Under the pieces are notes generated by a model. That model ran no database searches. It was given only the letters and a program-made list of their open reading frames with translations, and was not told the origin of the DNA. From Chytriomyces cf. hyalinus JEL632 (Eukaryota; Chytridiomycota; Chytridiomycetes; Chytridiales; Chytriomycetaceae): DNA of 51,366 nt. Below, one piece after another: positions 1 to 9,848 of the stretch (its first letter is position 1; the number at the start of each line of letters is the position of its first letter). A program made the position numbers and the translations under genes. The stretch is from contig JAIWWG010000154.1 in NCBI GenBank assembly GCA_025435555.1, positions 1-51,366 of the forward strand, written 5' to 3'.

Positions 1-329
1 GAAGAATGGGTCTCTGAAGACGCAATTCCCGCACACGAACTCGAAACATTCCGAAACATGAACGACAATGCAATTGCCAGACGCGAAAACCTCACCCGGT
101 CTGGAAGTTATGGCGCGGCGCATTCTCGCAGGATGAAGGCGTCGTGATTTCGATGGACCGCGTTAGAGGAGCTGGAGTTGTGAATGTGAGTAGTGGGTCG
201 GATGACTCGGCGGCGTCTGTTTGGTTTCGACCGAATGTTGCGAGCATTTTGAGTGGGAAGACTGTTGGCAGTGGGAGTGATGTTGCGTCGCAGGTTTCTG
301 TGGTTCGGGAAGATTCTCAGAATAAATGA
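1..329 (+). CDS. 3' end of an unidentified protein-coding gene (partial)
   Basis: This is the last ~105 codons of a gene entering from the left edge. Reading from base 1 gives an open frame (EEWVSEDAIPAHELETF...), but protein-like reading then moves to another frame near base 95, at a CCC run (…ENLT / PVWKLWRGAFSQDEGVVIS…). That second frame continues to the TGA at 327-329 through a Ser/Gly/Val-rich tail. The shift is either a one-base indel or a splice I cannot place. I recognise no family. AT-rich DNA with a T13 run follows, then the first F-box/LRR gene at 497. That a gene ends here is fairly secure; its identity is unknown. Confidence 0.5.
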
Positions 330-496
330 AATATATGTTGGCAGCTTGACTCTCTCGTCACATTTGATCGAAGTGCACGATTTGGAATGTTTTTTTTTTT
401 TTGAGAGAATCCGTTTTTAGGGGAAAAGTTTCCCCTTCAAACACACTCCACTTTAATAAAAGTAAAACTTAAAAACAAAAACCCAAGCAAAGACGC

Positions 497-2395
497 ATGC
501 ATCTGCTCAACTTGTCCTTCGAAGTCCTGCTCAAAGTCTTTCTGCGTCTCGACCCGTTCAAAACTGGACAGTACCGGCGAGCCTACCGCTCCATCAACAA
601 CCTGCTCACGGGTCCTCCTTTTTCACAACTGATTGGCCTGGTTCACCTTGGACACATCCACAATGCATTGAAAAACGAACTTTCAGATATCTTCTGTTTC
701 GTCACACCTGCGTCGTTTAGGAAGGACTTTTTGAGACGAGTCCAGCAATCTTACAAGTCTCCCTTGAAAACTCCGAATGATTTCAAAGTACTTCCTCTCA
801 AGCGAAGTAACGCGACTTCCCTGTTGGAATGCTTGCCTTCGGAGGTCAATCGCGAGAGTGAATCATTTTTCTATGGCTGTAGCACAATCGGCTCGCTGAA
901 GCAACTGAAATCCCTGGAGTTGAGAGACCACAAGTTGTCTGGCCCCATTCCTCGCAGTTTGGGTGATCTGAAAGCACTGACGAATCTGAATTTGATGGGT
1001 AATCGTATGACTGGCCCTATTCTGGAGGAACTGTGCAATCTCGTCAATTTGAGGAATCTGCATCTCGCTGGCACGCTCCTTGACGAAACGATACCTGAAA
1101 GCATTGGAAACCTTGTCAACTTGGAGGTGCTGAGTATGTCTGGTGGCAGGCTGAGTGGCCCAATTCCTGCGAGTATTGGGAATTTGGTCAACTTGGTCGA
1201 GTTGAGTCTGAGCTTTCAGGGTTGCCGGATACGTTCGGAGGAATGTCCAAACTGCAAATGTTGTCATTAGAGGAGAACCGTTTTACTTGCGCTATTCCAG
1301 TTTCACTCGGTCAATGCATGCAACTGACAACATTTGACGGCAAAAGGAATAATTTTAACGGTTCTATCCATGAATCGATTCTTCGAATGCCATTGCTTCG
1401 CTACTGGAGACTGGAAAGCAACTATCTAACCTGGGAAATTTCGCCGTCTTGGAGTGTCAGCGCCCAACCCGTCCGAATGGAAACCGCACAGCTGGAAAAA
1501 AGCGTTAATGTTGCCTCCGATCGTGAATCTGGAACAACCATTCGTTCTGCATCAGCGTCGTTGGATCTCCAATCAGACGATATCGCGTCGAATCAACTCA
1601 AAGGAGACAGTTTTGCCAGCACAACTGATGGACCTCCGCTGTTGCTGAAACTTTCTCAAAATGAACTTTCGGGAGGGATTCCGGCTTGCATCACGTCGCT
1701 TTCAAACCTGCAGCGCCTTATCTTATGTGAATATCAGCTCAGTGAGCCATTACCAACTGAAATCGGAAGGTCAGCAAAATTGGAGATTCTGTCACTTGGA
1801 AACAACCAAATCTCTGGTGAAATTCCCAAGTCCATATCGGTCTTGTCGCGTTGAAATCGCTGTAACATGGCCAGAACTTGCTCGTTGGCAGAATCCAATT
1901 TCAATCACGTCACTTGCGAATCTCACAACTCTGTCGCTGGAACACAACAAGCTGAGCGGTCGCTTGCCGACGGAAATTGGGTTTCTGAATTCTCCCCAAT
2001 TTCTGAACCTCAGTCACAATCAGTTGTGCGGCGAACTTCCAGAGTCAATCGCGAACCTTACAGCATTGGGAACGTTGAATCTCAGTCACAACTCCTTCTA
2101 TGGTGAAATTCCAGAGTCGATTGGAAACCTTAGACATACATGGATGTTGGACCTCAGTGATAACGAGCTCTCTGGCGAAATTCCACCCCGTATTTACAAG
2201 CTGTCCAATCAATGCACGCTTCATTTGCACAACAATAGCCTTGTCGGTCCGTTTCATTGAGATATTGAAAATTTATCAAGTTCAGCTGGCTCACCAACAA
2301 TCAGTTGACTGGTTCTGAGCTTGAAAGCTTTTTGCGGCTGCCTCTACGATTGCTTACTGTAAAAATAAATCACAATCAACTGCGCATACTGTCGT
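497..2395 (+). pseudogene. F-box/LRR protein gene copy 1, frameshifted and 3'-truncated
   Basis: It starts at the ATG at 497 (MHLLNLSFEVLLKVFLRLDP...), giving an F-box-like motif over residues ~5-45, a linker containing the family signature FCFVTPASF, then plant-type LRRs (xxLSGPIPxSxGxLxxL). The LRR reading passes through three frames: 497 to ~1215, ~1222-1854, then ~1890-2259. After a stop at 2257-2259 recognisable LRR sequence (NNQLTGS.LESFLRLPLRLL) continues to ~2395 and ends with no C-terminal cap. Copy 2 begins only 30 bp further on. The missing cap and the abutting next start suggest loss of the 3' end by unequal crossing-over. Intact members probably bind a ligand or substrate through the LRRs and an SCF ligase through the F-box; that is inferred from the domains. 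Confidence 0.85.
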
Positions 2396-2860
2396 AAAAA
2401 CCCAACGAAGCCATCGAACGAAGCCATGTACGACTTACCCATCGAAATTCTGCTCGAAATCTTTTTGCAGCTGGACCCATTCACAGTCGCAAAGTACCGG
2501 CGAGTCTGCCACTCTCTCAACACTGCATTGACAGCGCATCCCTTCTCGCATCTGATTAGCCTGGTCCATATTAGACACACTCAGTTTGAAGGCGGGGGCA
2601 AAGGTCATGTCTTCTGTTTCGTTACACCCGCATCTTTTGGCGAGCGCTTCTTGACAAGCGTGCAGAACTCAATTAGCACACGACCTGGAGTATTCGAAAA
2701 GTATCCCGTAAACGCCCTGAATGCCATTCCAATCAACCTTCTCACGGCAACCAGCGAGACTTCCCTGTTTAAAAGCTTCCCTTACCTGGCATCTGTATAC
2801 ACCGGATACTTGCGTTTTGCTGGTCCACTGCCGAGCGCGATCGGCAACCTGACGCAACTC

Positions 2861-3088
2861 ATTCAGCACTTCCAGGTTGACCAGGTTCCCAAAAGTGGGA
2901 GGTATTGCGCCATCAAGGAGTGTACGACACACACTCAGTTTTTTCAAGTTGATAAGATTGCCCAACTCTCGCGGGATTGGGCCCGTCACTTTAGTGTACG
3001 TCAAATCCAAAAGCGTCAACTGAATCAATTTGCCCAAACTGCGCGGGAGGGGGCCAGACACCTCACTGCCTCCCAAGTCCAAGGATGG
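2861..3088 (-). other. Inverted LRR block inside copy 2 (microinversion)
   Basis: On the minus strand this block encodes three good LRRs (VSGPLPRSLGKLIQL, VTGPIPRELGNLINL, LDGAIPPTFGNLVNL) that are missing from the plus strand exactly here. Read the other way round it fits between ...SAIGNLTQL on the left and MSEARLTGSIPASL on the right, which matches the order seen in copies 5, 6 and 8. The segment is about 228 bp, a multiple of three, and its plus-strand reading has no stop. I see no obvious long inverted repeat at the breakpoints. Confidence 0.85.
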
Positions 3089-3586
3089 AATATGTCTGAA
3101 GCCAGGCTGACTGGCTCCATTCCAGCGAGTCTTCGAAACTTGGTCAATTTGCTGGAACTGAGTCTGCAGAAAAACGAGCTTTCGGGCAAGTTGCCGGACA
3201 TTTTTGGTGGGATGTCAAGGCTGCGAAGGCTATCCTTGGAACACAACCATTTGGAAGGGCCGATACCAGAATCCATTGGTCAATGCATGCAACTGATGAC
3301 ACTGGAGTGCAAACATAACAGGTTTTCGGGTTGTATCCATTTCCACTGCCATTGCTTCAGAAGTTGAACTTTGAAAGCAACTTCACTATCTCGGATAGTC
3401 CGCAGTCGTGCAATCGCAGAGCCAATCCATCGGTACGGAAGACGCGCTTTCTGATTCCAAGCTGTTAGTCCTGACTCTGATCGTATCACTGAAGCAACCT
3501 CTCGTCTCCATCAGCGTCGCTTGATCACCTGTCACTGAATATTGCGTCGAATCCAATCGAAGGAGACAACTTTGCATGCACAAAAA

Positions 3587-3762
3587 TGTTGAAATCCCCA
3601 GCGTCAGTGTCCCGCTCATGAGATTGTCGGGCAGCACTTGGGTGGTTCATGAGATTGTTTGTTGTCATTCATTCGCCACCGATTTTTATTATTACATTTC
3701 CATCGGACTTTAAGTCATATTCGGACGAATAAACACTACTCTCTTCAAAACAAAACTCAACA
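3587..3762 (+). mobile_element. Solo LTR / TRIM-like insertion, copy A
   Basis: This is a 176-bp non-coding insertion in LRR copy 2. It has TG...CA ends (5' TGTTGAAATCCCC, 3' ...CTCAACA) and is flanked by AAAAA on both sides (3582-3586 and 3763-3767), as for a 5-bp target duplication. Removing it restores a family-like junction. A second copy in opposite orientation lies at 19334-19523, similar along its whole length, including GGTGGTTCATGAGATTG and CGGACGAATAAA (a possible poly(A) signal). No internal retroelement genes are attached, so solo LTR or TRIM are the best readings. The A-run makes this duplication weak alone; copy B supports it. Confidence 0.7.
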
Positions 3763-4758
3763 AAAAAATGGAGTTGCGCTGGTGCTGGAAAGATTGGATC
3801 TTTCTCACAATGGACTCTCTGGGACGCTTACAAAATACATCACATCACGGACAAACGTCACACACCTTCGCATGGATGCCAATAATCTTGTTGGTCCTCT
3901 TCCAGCTGAAATTGGAGGCTTATTAAATTTGCGGGTCCTGTCACTGGAAGGCAACAAGCTTAGCGGCCATTTGCCGACGGAGATTGGACTGCTTCCTTCC
4001 CTTGATATTCTGAACCTCAGCCACAACTGCTTCAACGGTCAAATTCCTGACTCTATGCAAAGTCTTCATCGTTTGTGGATATTGAATCTCAGCCACAACC
4101 AACTTACTGGCGAGATTCCGCCTGGAATTTGCATGATCACCAGTCCCTTATGGGTTCATTCCACGGAGATATCGGAGCTTTGAAAACGATGCAAACGTTG
4201 GACCTCAGCCACAATCAGTTGACAGGTTCCGTACCAACAAGCATGTTGAAGCGCGCGGACATACTAAAATTGGGTCGCAATGGGCCGTGGCTGGGTCCCA
4301 CAACGCGGGAAGAACCGGAGTGCGTTCCAACCATGCACCCGAGCCTCTTTGGTGACCGGCAGAGGAACATGGAAGACATGGCGCATTTGAAAAATTTGAA
4401 CCTCAGCCATAATCAACTATGCGGCCCCATTTTTCCATCGATTTTCTCTGATGGATACATTGAATGCTTGAATCTGAGCAACAACTGCTTCAATGTTACT
4501 CTGCCCCGCGCTTCGTTCATGAAACAAATCAAAACGCTGGATTTGAGCAACAACCAATTTGAAGGATCAGTTCTCAGGAGTCTTGCTCATTGTAGGAGGT
4601 TGAAACTGCTGGATCTGAGTCGAAAGGATTTTGAAGGGGATCTGCCGAAATATTTTCGATCGCAGTCGGGGGACAAGCCTGTGATTCCATTTCGTTGGGA
4701 GGGTGAAAGCAAATATCAGTTGTTGAATAGCGCTCGCGCTGATAGTGAGGAGTCTGAA

Positions 4759-4767
4759 TAAAAAGAT
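4759..4767. repeat. Target site duplication of the MULE, left copy
   Basis: TAAAAAGAT is repeated exactly at 6866-6874. Nine bases is the classic Mutator-family duplication length. The site spans the stop codon (TAA, 4759-4761) and poly(A)-signal region of LRR copy 2. Confidence 0.93.
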
Positions 4768-4920
4768 GGGGAAATGACATAAATAGGCCCGATTTCGAAA
4801 ATAATTACAGAAATAGGCCGAGTATGAAACTATTTACTGAAACAGGCCGACGCGCAAATTAATTACACAAATAGGCCAACGCGCAAACTATTTACAAAAA
4901 TAGGCTGAGGCGCGTGAATT
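4768..4920 (+). repeat. MULE left terminal inverted repeat
   Basis: The 153-bp TIR starts GGGGAAATGACATAAATAGG and ends ...AGGCTGAGGCGCGTGAATT. It is the reverse complement of 6713-6865 with scattered mismatches. Inside are about five degenerate ~29-30-bp units, each starting ATAGGCC (or ACAGGCC) and ending in TTACA.AA, a layout expected of repeated transposase-binding sites. Confidence 0.93.
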
Positions 4921-4979
4921 CCAAAAATAGGCCAACGCGTGGCCAAAAAGATCCAACGCCTCCCCCCCGTAATAAAGAT

Positions 4980-6684
4980 ATGAATTCTGAAAGCGTGTTT
5001 GATGATATCCCCGCCACACGGGCAGCGATTAAGCAGCTCTGTATGGACAACTACTGGCCATTTCGAACCAAGTCTTCCAACAAAGTCAAGTACCACATCC
5101 ATTGTCCTTCCAAATGCCCAGGATTCGAAATCTCTTGCAACAAGCGTGCAGATGGAAAAATTCATGTGTCACAATGGGAGCTTGAGCATGTCTGCGACGC
5201 GTATCTGAACAGACAAATCAAGGTGCCTCAATCAGTCTTGGCTGCTATTATCAAGGAATCTGAATGATGATGCAAAAGTGACACCTGCAACGTTACACAA
5301 CATTTTGCGGCGAGAAAAGGGATTAGAAGCGAGCTACATGAAGAGCTACCGTAGCAAAAAGCTAGCTGCTAATCAAATGTTTGGCGAAGCAAGTGAATCT
5401 TTTGCCAAGAGCAAGCCATTTCTAAATCAAGTGGATGCCTTGATGCCAGGAAGCAAAGTTTGTTCTGAAAATCGAGACGGGAGATTTTTTCGGTGTTTTA
5501 CAAGCCTCAATGTCTTGCAAAACGCATTTGTGCATTGCCTGCCAATAGTGGCATTTGATGCGTGTCACATGAAGAATGAATATAAAGGGGTTTTACTTTA
5601 CTGGGCGCTACAGCTTTAGATGGAAATGGACAAGTGGTGCCAATAGCCTTTGGACTTGTGCTGACTGAAAACACTGAACATTGGATTTGGTTTGTCAAAA
5701 CCATGCTCAAGGAAATTCCTGCAATGAACAATGCAAATTGCCCATTGTTGGTCCTTTCAGACAGAGAAAAGGGGATCTATGAGGCAGTGGCTCAGATCCT
5801 TATGTACAGCAGCCATTTCTATTGTGTGAAGCACCTGGAAAAGAACCTGAAGACCAAGCAATGTTATCAATCTTAAAGAGAAGTTATGGAAAGCAGCCAA
5901 AACTACTAAACAATCTGTCTTTGCACGTAGTATGGAGGAGATCCGTCTGGAATCAAATGAAGGTCACAATTTTTTGACAAGATTGCCACTGCCAGCTTGG
6001 ACTACGTCTCATTTACGCGTTCCAAATTTCGGGCATGTAACATCAAATATTGCCGAGTGCTTTAATTCCTGGATCAATGAGATCCGTGATGAAAGCCACT
6101 TTGGGATCATTGTTGGAATTCCCCGCAAAATTGCAGACGTTTTTCTGCAATGTTGGACCCACTACAATCAACTGGCTGGGCAACTTCCAGTAGTGCGCCA
6201 AAAGGAGCTGGATGAAAATCGAAATTTAAGCATTCAGATGACAGTTTTCCCTACTTCAGAAGTTGAGTTTTTGGTTGTGACTCAAAACAGCCTTGAATTC
6301 ATGGTTTCTTTGGACTCCAAAATGTGCAGTTACGGCAAGTTTCAGCAATATTTATTCCCTTGTTCGCATGCCATGGCTGCCATTTGAAATAAGCAAGAAA
6401 ATGTTCTTTCATACATCTGCCCTCAATATTTGACAAGTGAGCTGAAATTGCTGTACAGAGGTGTTGTGCACCATATTTCCACCACTGACCTGGAGCCAAT
6501 TCCAATCAAACCACCACTTGTGCAAAACCCGCGTGGACAGCCTCGAAAAATTAGGATCTGAAATTGTTCGGATTTACAGCCTGAAAAATCACCAATTCAC
6601 TGCTCTATATGCAACGAGGGAGGTCATAATCAGGGAACTTGTTATGCGCGCAATCAACCAGGGGTGACAATTGAACAGCGTTAG
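4980..6684 (+). pseudogene. MULE transposase, inactivated
   Basis: I take the ATG at 4980; an upstream GTG frame from 4914 lies within the TIR. Recognisable parts in order: an N-terminal FLYWCH/WRKY-like zinc region (C...C...H, 5080-5200), the first catalytic Asp in VAFDACHMKNEYKG (~5550), the DGNGQVVPIAFG block, the second Asp in LVLSDREKG (~5755), the Glu region NIAECFNSW (~6050), a SWIM-type zinc motif (CSYG...FPCSHAMA, ~6325) and a zinc knuckle CSICNEGGHNQGTC (~6600). Frame breaks fall near 5265, 5610 and 5865, and TGA codons interrupt at 6385 and ~6559. Each break is repaired by a one-base change, so this is a decayed gene rather than an intron-bearing one. Confidence 0.92.
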
Positions 6685-6712
6685 TTTGAAAGTAATAAAG
6701 ACAATTTATTCA

Positions 6713-6865
6713 AATTCATGTGCCTCAGCCTATTTTTGTAAATAGTTTGCGCGTTGGCCTATTTGTGTAATTAATTTGCGTGTTGGCCTGTTTCTGTAAA
6801 TAGTTTCATACTCGGCCTATTTCTGTATTTATTTTCGAAATTGGGCCTATTTATGTAATTTCCCC
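6713..6865 (-). repeat. MULE right terminal inverted repeat
   Basis: Partner of 4768-4920; the element ends ...TTTATGTAATTTCCCC. The same ~29-bp subrepeats (GGCCTATTT.TGTAA on this strand) are visible. The second copy of the 9-bp target duplication follows directly at 6866-6874. Confidence 0.93.
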
Positions 6866-6874
6866 TAAAAAGAT
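6866..6874. repeat. Target site duplication of the MULE, right copy
   Basis: TAAAAAGAT, identical to 4759-4767. Deleting the element plus one copy rejoins ...GAGTCTGAATAAAAAGATTCCC, which has the GTCTGAATAAA 3' end typical of the LRR family. Confidence 0.93.
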
Positions 6875-6933
6875 TCCCAAAATGGGTTCTAGCAGGTAAA
6901 ATTTTCTCTTGAAAACAAAAAACAAAAAGACAC

Positions 6934-7445
6934 ATGCATCTGCTCAACCTGCCCTTCGATATCAGGCTCCAAATCTTTCTGCAGCTGGATCCATTCAAGT
7001 GGACAGTACTGGTGAGTCTGCCGCTCCTTCAACAGCCTGCTCACTGGTCCTCCCTTTTCGCAACTGATTGGCCTGGTTCACATTGGACACTTCCCCCCAA
7101 ACAATGAAGTGAGCAATTGAAGATGTCTTCTGCTTTGTTACACCTGCATCGTTTGGAAAGGATTTCTTGGATCAAATCCAGACAAAAGTCTTAGAGCACT
7201 ATCGATCTCACAAGTCTCCCTTGCAAACTCCGGATGATTTCCCAGTTCTTCATCTCACACCAAGTAATGCCAATTCCCTTTTGGAATGTTTCCCTTCAGA
7301 AGTCAATTGTCAGATTAAACCATTCTGCTTTGTTGGTCCACTGCCAAGCACTATCGGCTGCCTGAAGCAACTGACATCCCTGGAGTTGAAAGACTATAAG
7401 TTTTCTGCCCCCATTCTTCAACGCCACACGTACTTGCGGAATTGA
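6934..7445 (+). pseudogene. F-box/LRR protein gene copy 3, 5' fragment
   Basis: It starts at the ATG at 6934 with MHLLNLPFDI and closely resembles copy 1, including the MHLL start and the linker (…SYKSPL/SHKSPLQTP-D-F-V-L). The F-box region has small deletions that shift the frame before 7150; the linker and first LRR (PLPSTIGCLKQLTSLELKDYKFSAPI) are readable at 7167-7430. LRR homology stops abruptly at ~7440, where retroelement-rich DNA begins. A C-terminal LRR fragment reappears at 10840-11098, so the retroelement block may have replaced or split this gene's middle. Confidence 0.8.
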
Positions 7446-8742
7446 ATTCTTCACTCAAATATAAGCGACGTCAAATTACACGCTGGCCGCGACTATCTTG
7501 GAAATTGAACTTCAACATCATTCATGAACCGGCTTGCACGCTGGACGTTGATTGCCAGAAAGAAGCCAGCTACCCTGTTTCTTTGGGAGAAGGGGAGCGA
7601 ATCGGATTACCAGGTCCACACATTCAATATTTCCAGCGGTATCATCACCCATCAAGTCGCAAACCACAACTGAAAAATGCGTCGTCAAACGTCTGGTCAG
7701 GTGACCTGTCCGCCAGTCAGTCTTGAACACAATTGGTTCCATCGTGACATTCCTGAGTGGATGGCAAAATTACTTTGCATTTGCACATAGATCTGAGGTG
7801 TTACCACCGAACTCATGTAATAACAAGCCACGTCACATTGTGTTTGGAAATGTATTGCAGATCCTGGTCAAGGTGGACCAGCGGTCTCCTCATGTACTCA
7901 ACATAAAGGAGAGCTCAAAATCTCTGGAATGCATGAAGATGTGGGAAACAGGTGTTTGAGCACCTGCAGACCCCATACATAACAAAGATGTGAAATACAC
8001 ACGACTTTGTGTAAATATAGACAAGCCACGGGGATGGTAACACACCGTCGATCACACACACAGGTCTCTGGCACATCTGCCAAGTCCTACGAGCACCCAC
8101 GTGCCATCCACGGCTATTTATGGTCACTGGATGAGAAGTTGTGAGGCATCTTGCCAAGACCCCAATAAAGCTTTTTTGCACAAAGTTGGGACCTTAAACG
8201 ATCCACCACAATAACACACCATCACATGACACCCTCACCAAGTAGTCATAAGGTGCCAGACTCTATCACTCTAGAGAATACCAACAGTACTAAGCCAAAC
8301 TACCTGCAACACCAAGCATTCGGCAGAAACACACCAGTACATAGCTTGTGTAGTTGAAACGAAGGTTTGAGCCTGGATAGGCCCCACTTGAGGACCCAGA
8401 TCTTGCATAAGCAAAGTTCAAAGTTAGTACACCACAGTCAAACTGACACACTGAAACGTACATGGACAGCAGGCAGCGCTGCTTACCTGTACACCGTTAC
8501 TTGGACCCATGGCTCCCTACCCAGGTGGGAGAGTCCCCGTCAGAGGTCCAAGGATACAGTCATATGCACTTTGGATGTTGGTTGGATAGTTTCTTATTCA
8601 AATCGTAACTTTTTGGATTGGTAAAGGCCCAACAGTCCTTGGGGACGTTTGGGGGATTTCCATCTCGGTTCTTTATAATTTCTACCGTGAAAAAATTCAT
8701 TGTAGCACCTAGTCCTCAAGTCACAAACCCTCGTACAGCGTG
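7446..8742. other. No recognisable gene; repeat-derived DNA upstream of a gag-like ORF
   Basis: I find no convincing coding sequence here. At 7865-7947 lies a segment also present at 21217-21300 (see separate entry). From ~7960 to ~8740 the sequence has the look of a retroelement LTR and leader preceding the gag-like ORF at 8773, but I cannot place TG...CA ends, a primer-binding site or a second LTR. Confidence 0.5.
7865..7947 (+). repeat. Dispersed repeat, copy 1 (partner 21217-21300)
   Basis: About 83 bp, starting TGGTCAAGGTGGACCAGCG and ending ATGCATGAAGATGTGGGA, matches 21217-21300 at roughly three quarters of positions. Both copies are open in the same frame (roughly V-(K/R)-(V/I)-DQR-HVL), so it may be a coding scrap of a transposon. 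Both lie just past an LRR gene that has lost its C-terminus. Confidence 0.6.
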
Positions 8743-8764
8743 CCACCACCATTTGTACCGACAC
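8743..8764 (+). repeat. 22-bp direct repeat, 5' copy
   Basis: CCACCACCATTTGTACCGAC plus AC; an exact copy lies at 9639-9660. The 5' copy ends 8 bp before the ATG of the gag-like ORF; the 3' copy lies near the end of the same ORF. Confidence 0.85.
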
Positions 8765-8772
8765 AACTACAC

Positions 8773-9685
8773 TATGTACTCCAAACGATCTGAATCGACG
8801 AGCCTGAGACCTCTACCGGCGTTGGCAAGCGCTGCTGACTTTGCTGAGTTCAAGAGGAACCTCCTCCTCAGAGCTGGTCGTGACTACGGCTACTTTGGAA
8901 TCATCTACGTTGAGGAACCTGATCGTACCGATGCCAGATGCTGCTTCAACCCCCTCACAGACCGTCCAACTCAAGGCCAGACCTTCCTCAACTTCGAGAC
9001 GGAGCAACGAGGACTTGTCACGGCTGCTGAACAAGTTGCCAGGGAATGCCACAAAGTCTTGCTGGTGGCGTCAGGTGCCCTGCAGGCTGCTACTACTGCT
9101 GAGGACGAAGCTGTCGAAGCTCCTATCGATGCTGAGGCCCTTCAGGAACTTCGTAGAGCAGCCCAGGTTGCACAGACAGCCTATGATCGAGCTAAGTTTA
9201 GTCTTGACTCTCAGAGGCGTGAGATGGACCTCAACACTAAAATGTTCTCCCTTCGACGCCAGGCTCTTGACCCTCTGATGAAACGATTTGAATCGATGGA
9301 GAGAGCCAACAGTCAATGGGTTTCACTGCTCAAGGAGTCCATTGACCCAGTCGACTCGTCGGTGACCATTGCCCAGTGCAACCACTTCGGTGCAATGCTC
9401 AACAAGCTGTTCCTCCAGTCCAACTCTCAAAATAGCATCGACATGGTGTCTGAATGGGACCGTTGCTGGACAGCTACACAGGGGAAGTTCCCAATCGACA
9501 GGATGGCCTGGCACGAGCTACGTAAACGCCACTACATCATCTACAAAGGCTACACGCCAGAAATAGATGCCATGTTGTCGGTAAAGTTCAAACGCCGCGT
9601 CCTGGAGGTCATACCACAGGACAACATGGACTATGCCCCCACCACCATTTGTACCGACACCACAGTGATGACAACAGACGTTTGA
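8773..9685 (+). CDS. Retroelement gag-like ORF (function uncertain)
   Basis: The intact 304-codon ORF begins at the ATG at 8773 (MYSKRSESTSLRPLPAL...); an upstream in-frame start at 8618 is less likely because it crosses leader-like DNA. The protein is Ala/Glu/Arg-rich and largely helical by composition, with a probable coiled-coil stretch around residues 75-165 (LQELRRAAQVAQTAYDR, MDLNTKMFSLRRQAL) and W-containing motifs in the C-terminal third. There is no zinc knuckle, protease or RT. It sits alone in a retroelement-rich stretch, tail to tail with a copia-type gag on the other strand, so a capsid-type (gag) protein of an LTR element is my best guess. I cannot exclude a host gene of unknown role. 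Confidence 0.45.
9639..9660 (+). repeat. 22-bp direct repeat, 3' copy
   Basis: Exact copy of 8743-8764, lying in frame near the C-terminus of the gag-like ORF, 25 bp before its end. Confidence 0.85.
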
Positions 9686-9848
9686 CAGGTCTCTGGTGCT
9701 ACCATCATCGGCTCGATTTTCTCTTGGGCCGTTTCCAGTCTTTCTCTTGTCACTGGTTTGTCTTGAATCACAATCCCATTTGCCTTTCAATCCCTTGGAC
9801 TTGTTGTGACTTTTCTCCTCAGATTCATGCCCATGCTTGTCGCCCTTT

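Larger units (their letters stand above)
2426..4761 (+). pseudogene. F-box/LRR protein gene copy 2, rearranged by inversion and insertion
   Basis: The ATG at 2426 opens a clear F-box-like start (MYDLPIEILLEIFLQLDPF...KYRRVCHSLN) and the FCFVTPASF linker. The LRRs begin at ~2810, are inverted from ~2861 to ~3088, then resume in the forward sense (MSEARLTGSIPASL...). One frame stays open from 2426 to 3367 through the inversion. It then breaks; a 176-bp solo-LTR-like insertion occupies 3587-3762, and LRRs continue in two further frames (3775-4183 and 4075-4761). The C-terminal cap is degenerate (LLDLSRKDFEGDLPKYFR). The stop TAA at 4759-4761 lies inside the 9-bp target duplication of the MULE that follows. 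It is certainly a family member and almost certainly not a normal functional gene. Confidence 0.9.
4768..6865 (+). mobile_element. Mutator-like (MULE) DNA transposon, complete but with a decayed transposase
   Basis: This 2.1-kb element is bounded by long terminal inverted repeats (4768-4920 and 6713-6865) and a perfect 9-bp target duplication. Its single gene is a MULE transposase broken by indels and stops. The TIRs are still about 90% or more alike, so the insertion is fairly young, and the 3' end of the LRR gene it hit can be reconstructed by eye. It could have been mobilised in trans, because the TIRs remain good while the ORF is dead. It separates LRR copy 2 from LRR copy 3. Confidence 0.95.

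Noticed and set aside
1200-1270. Introns as the explanation for frame changes in the LRR genes
   Set aside because: The changes occur at different places in different copies, without donor/acceptor pairs, and are repaired by one-base shifts, whereas sister copies read through.
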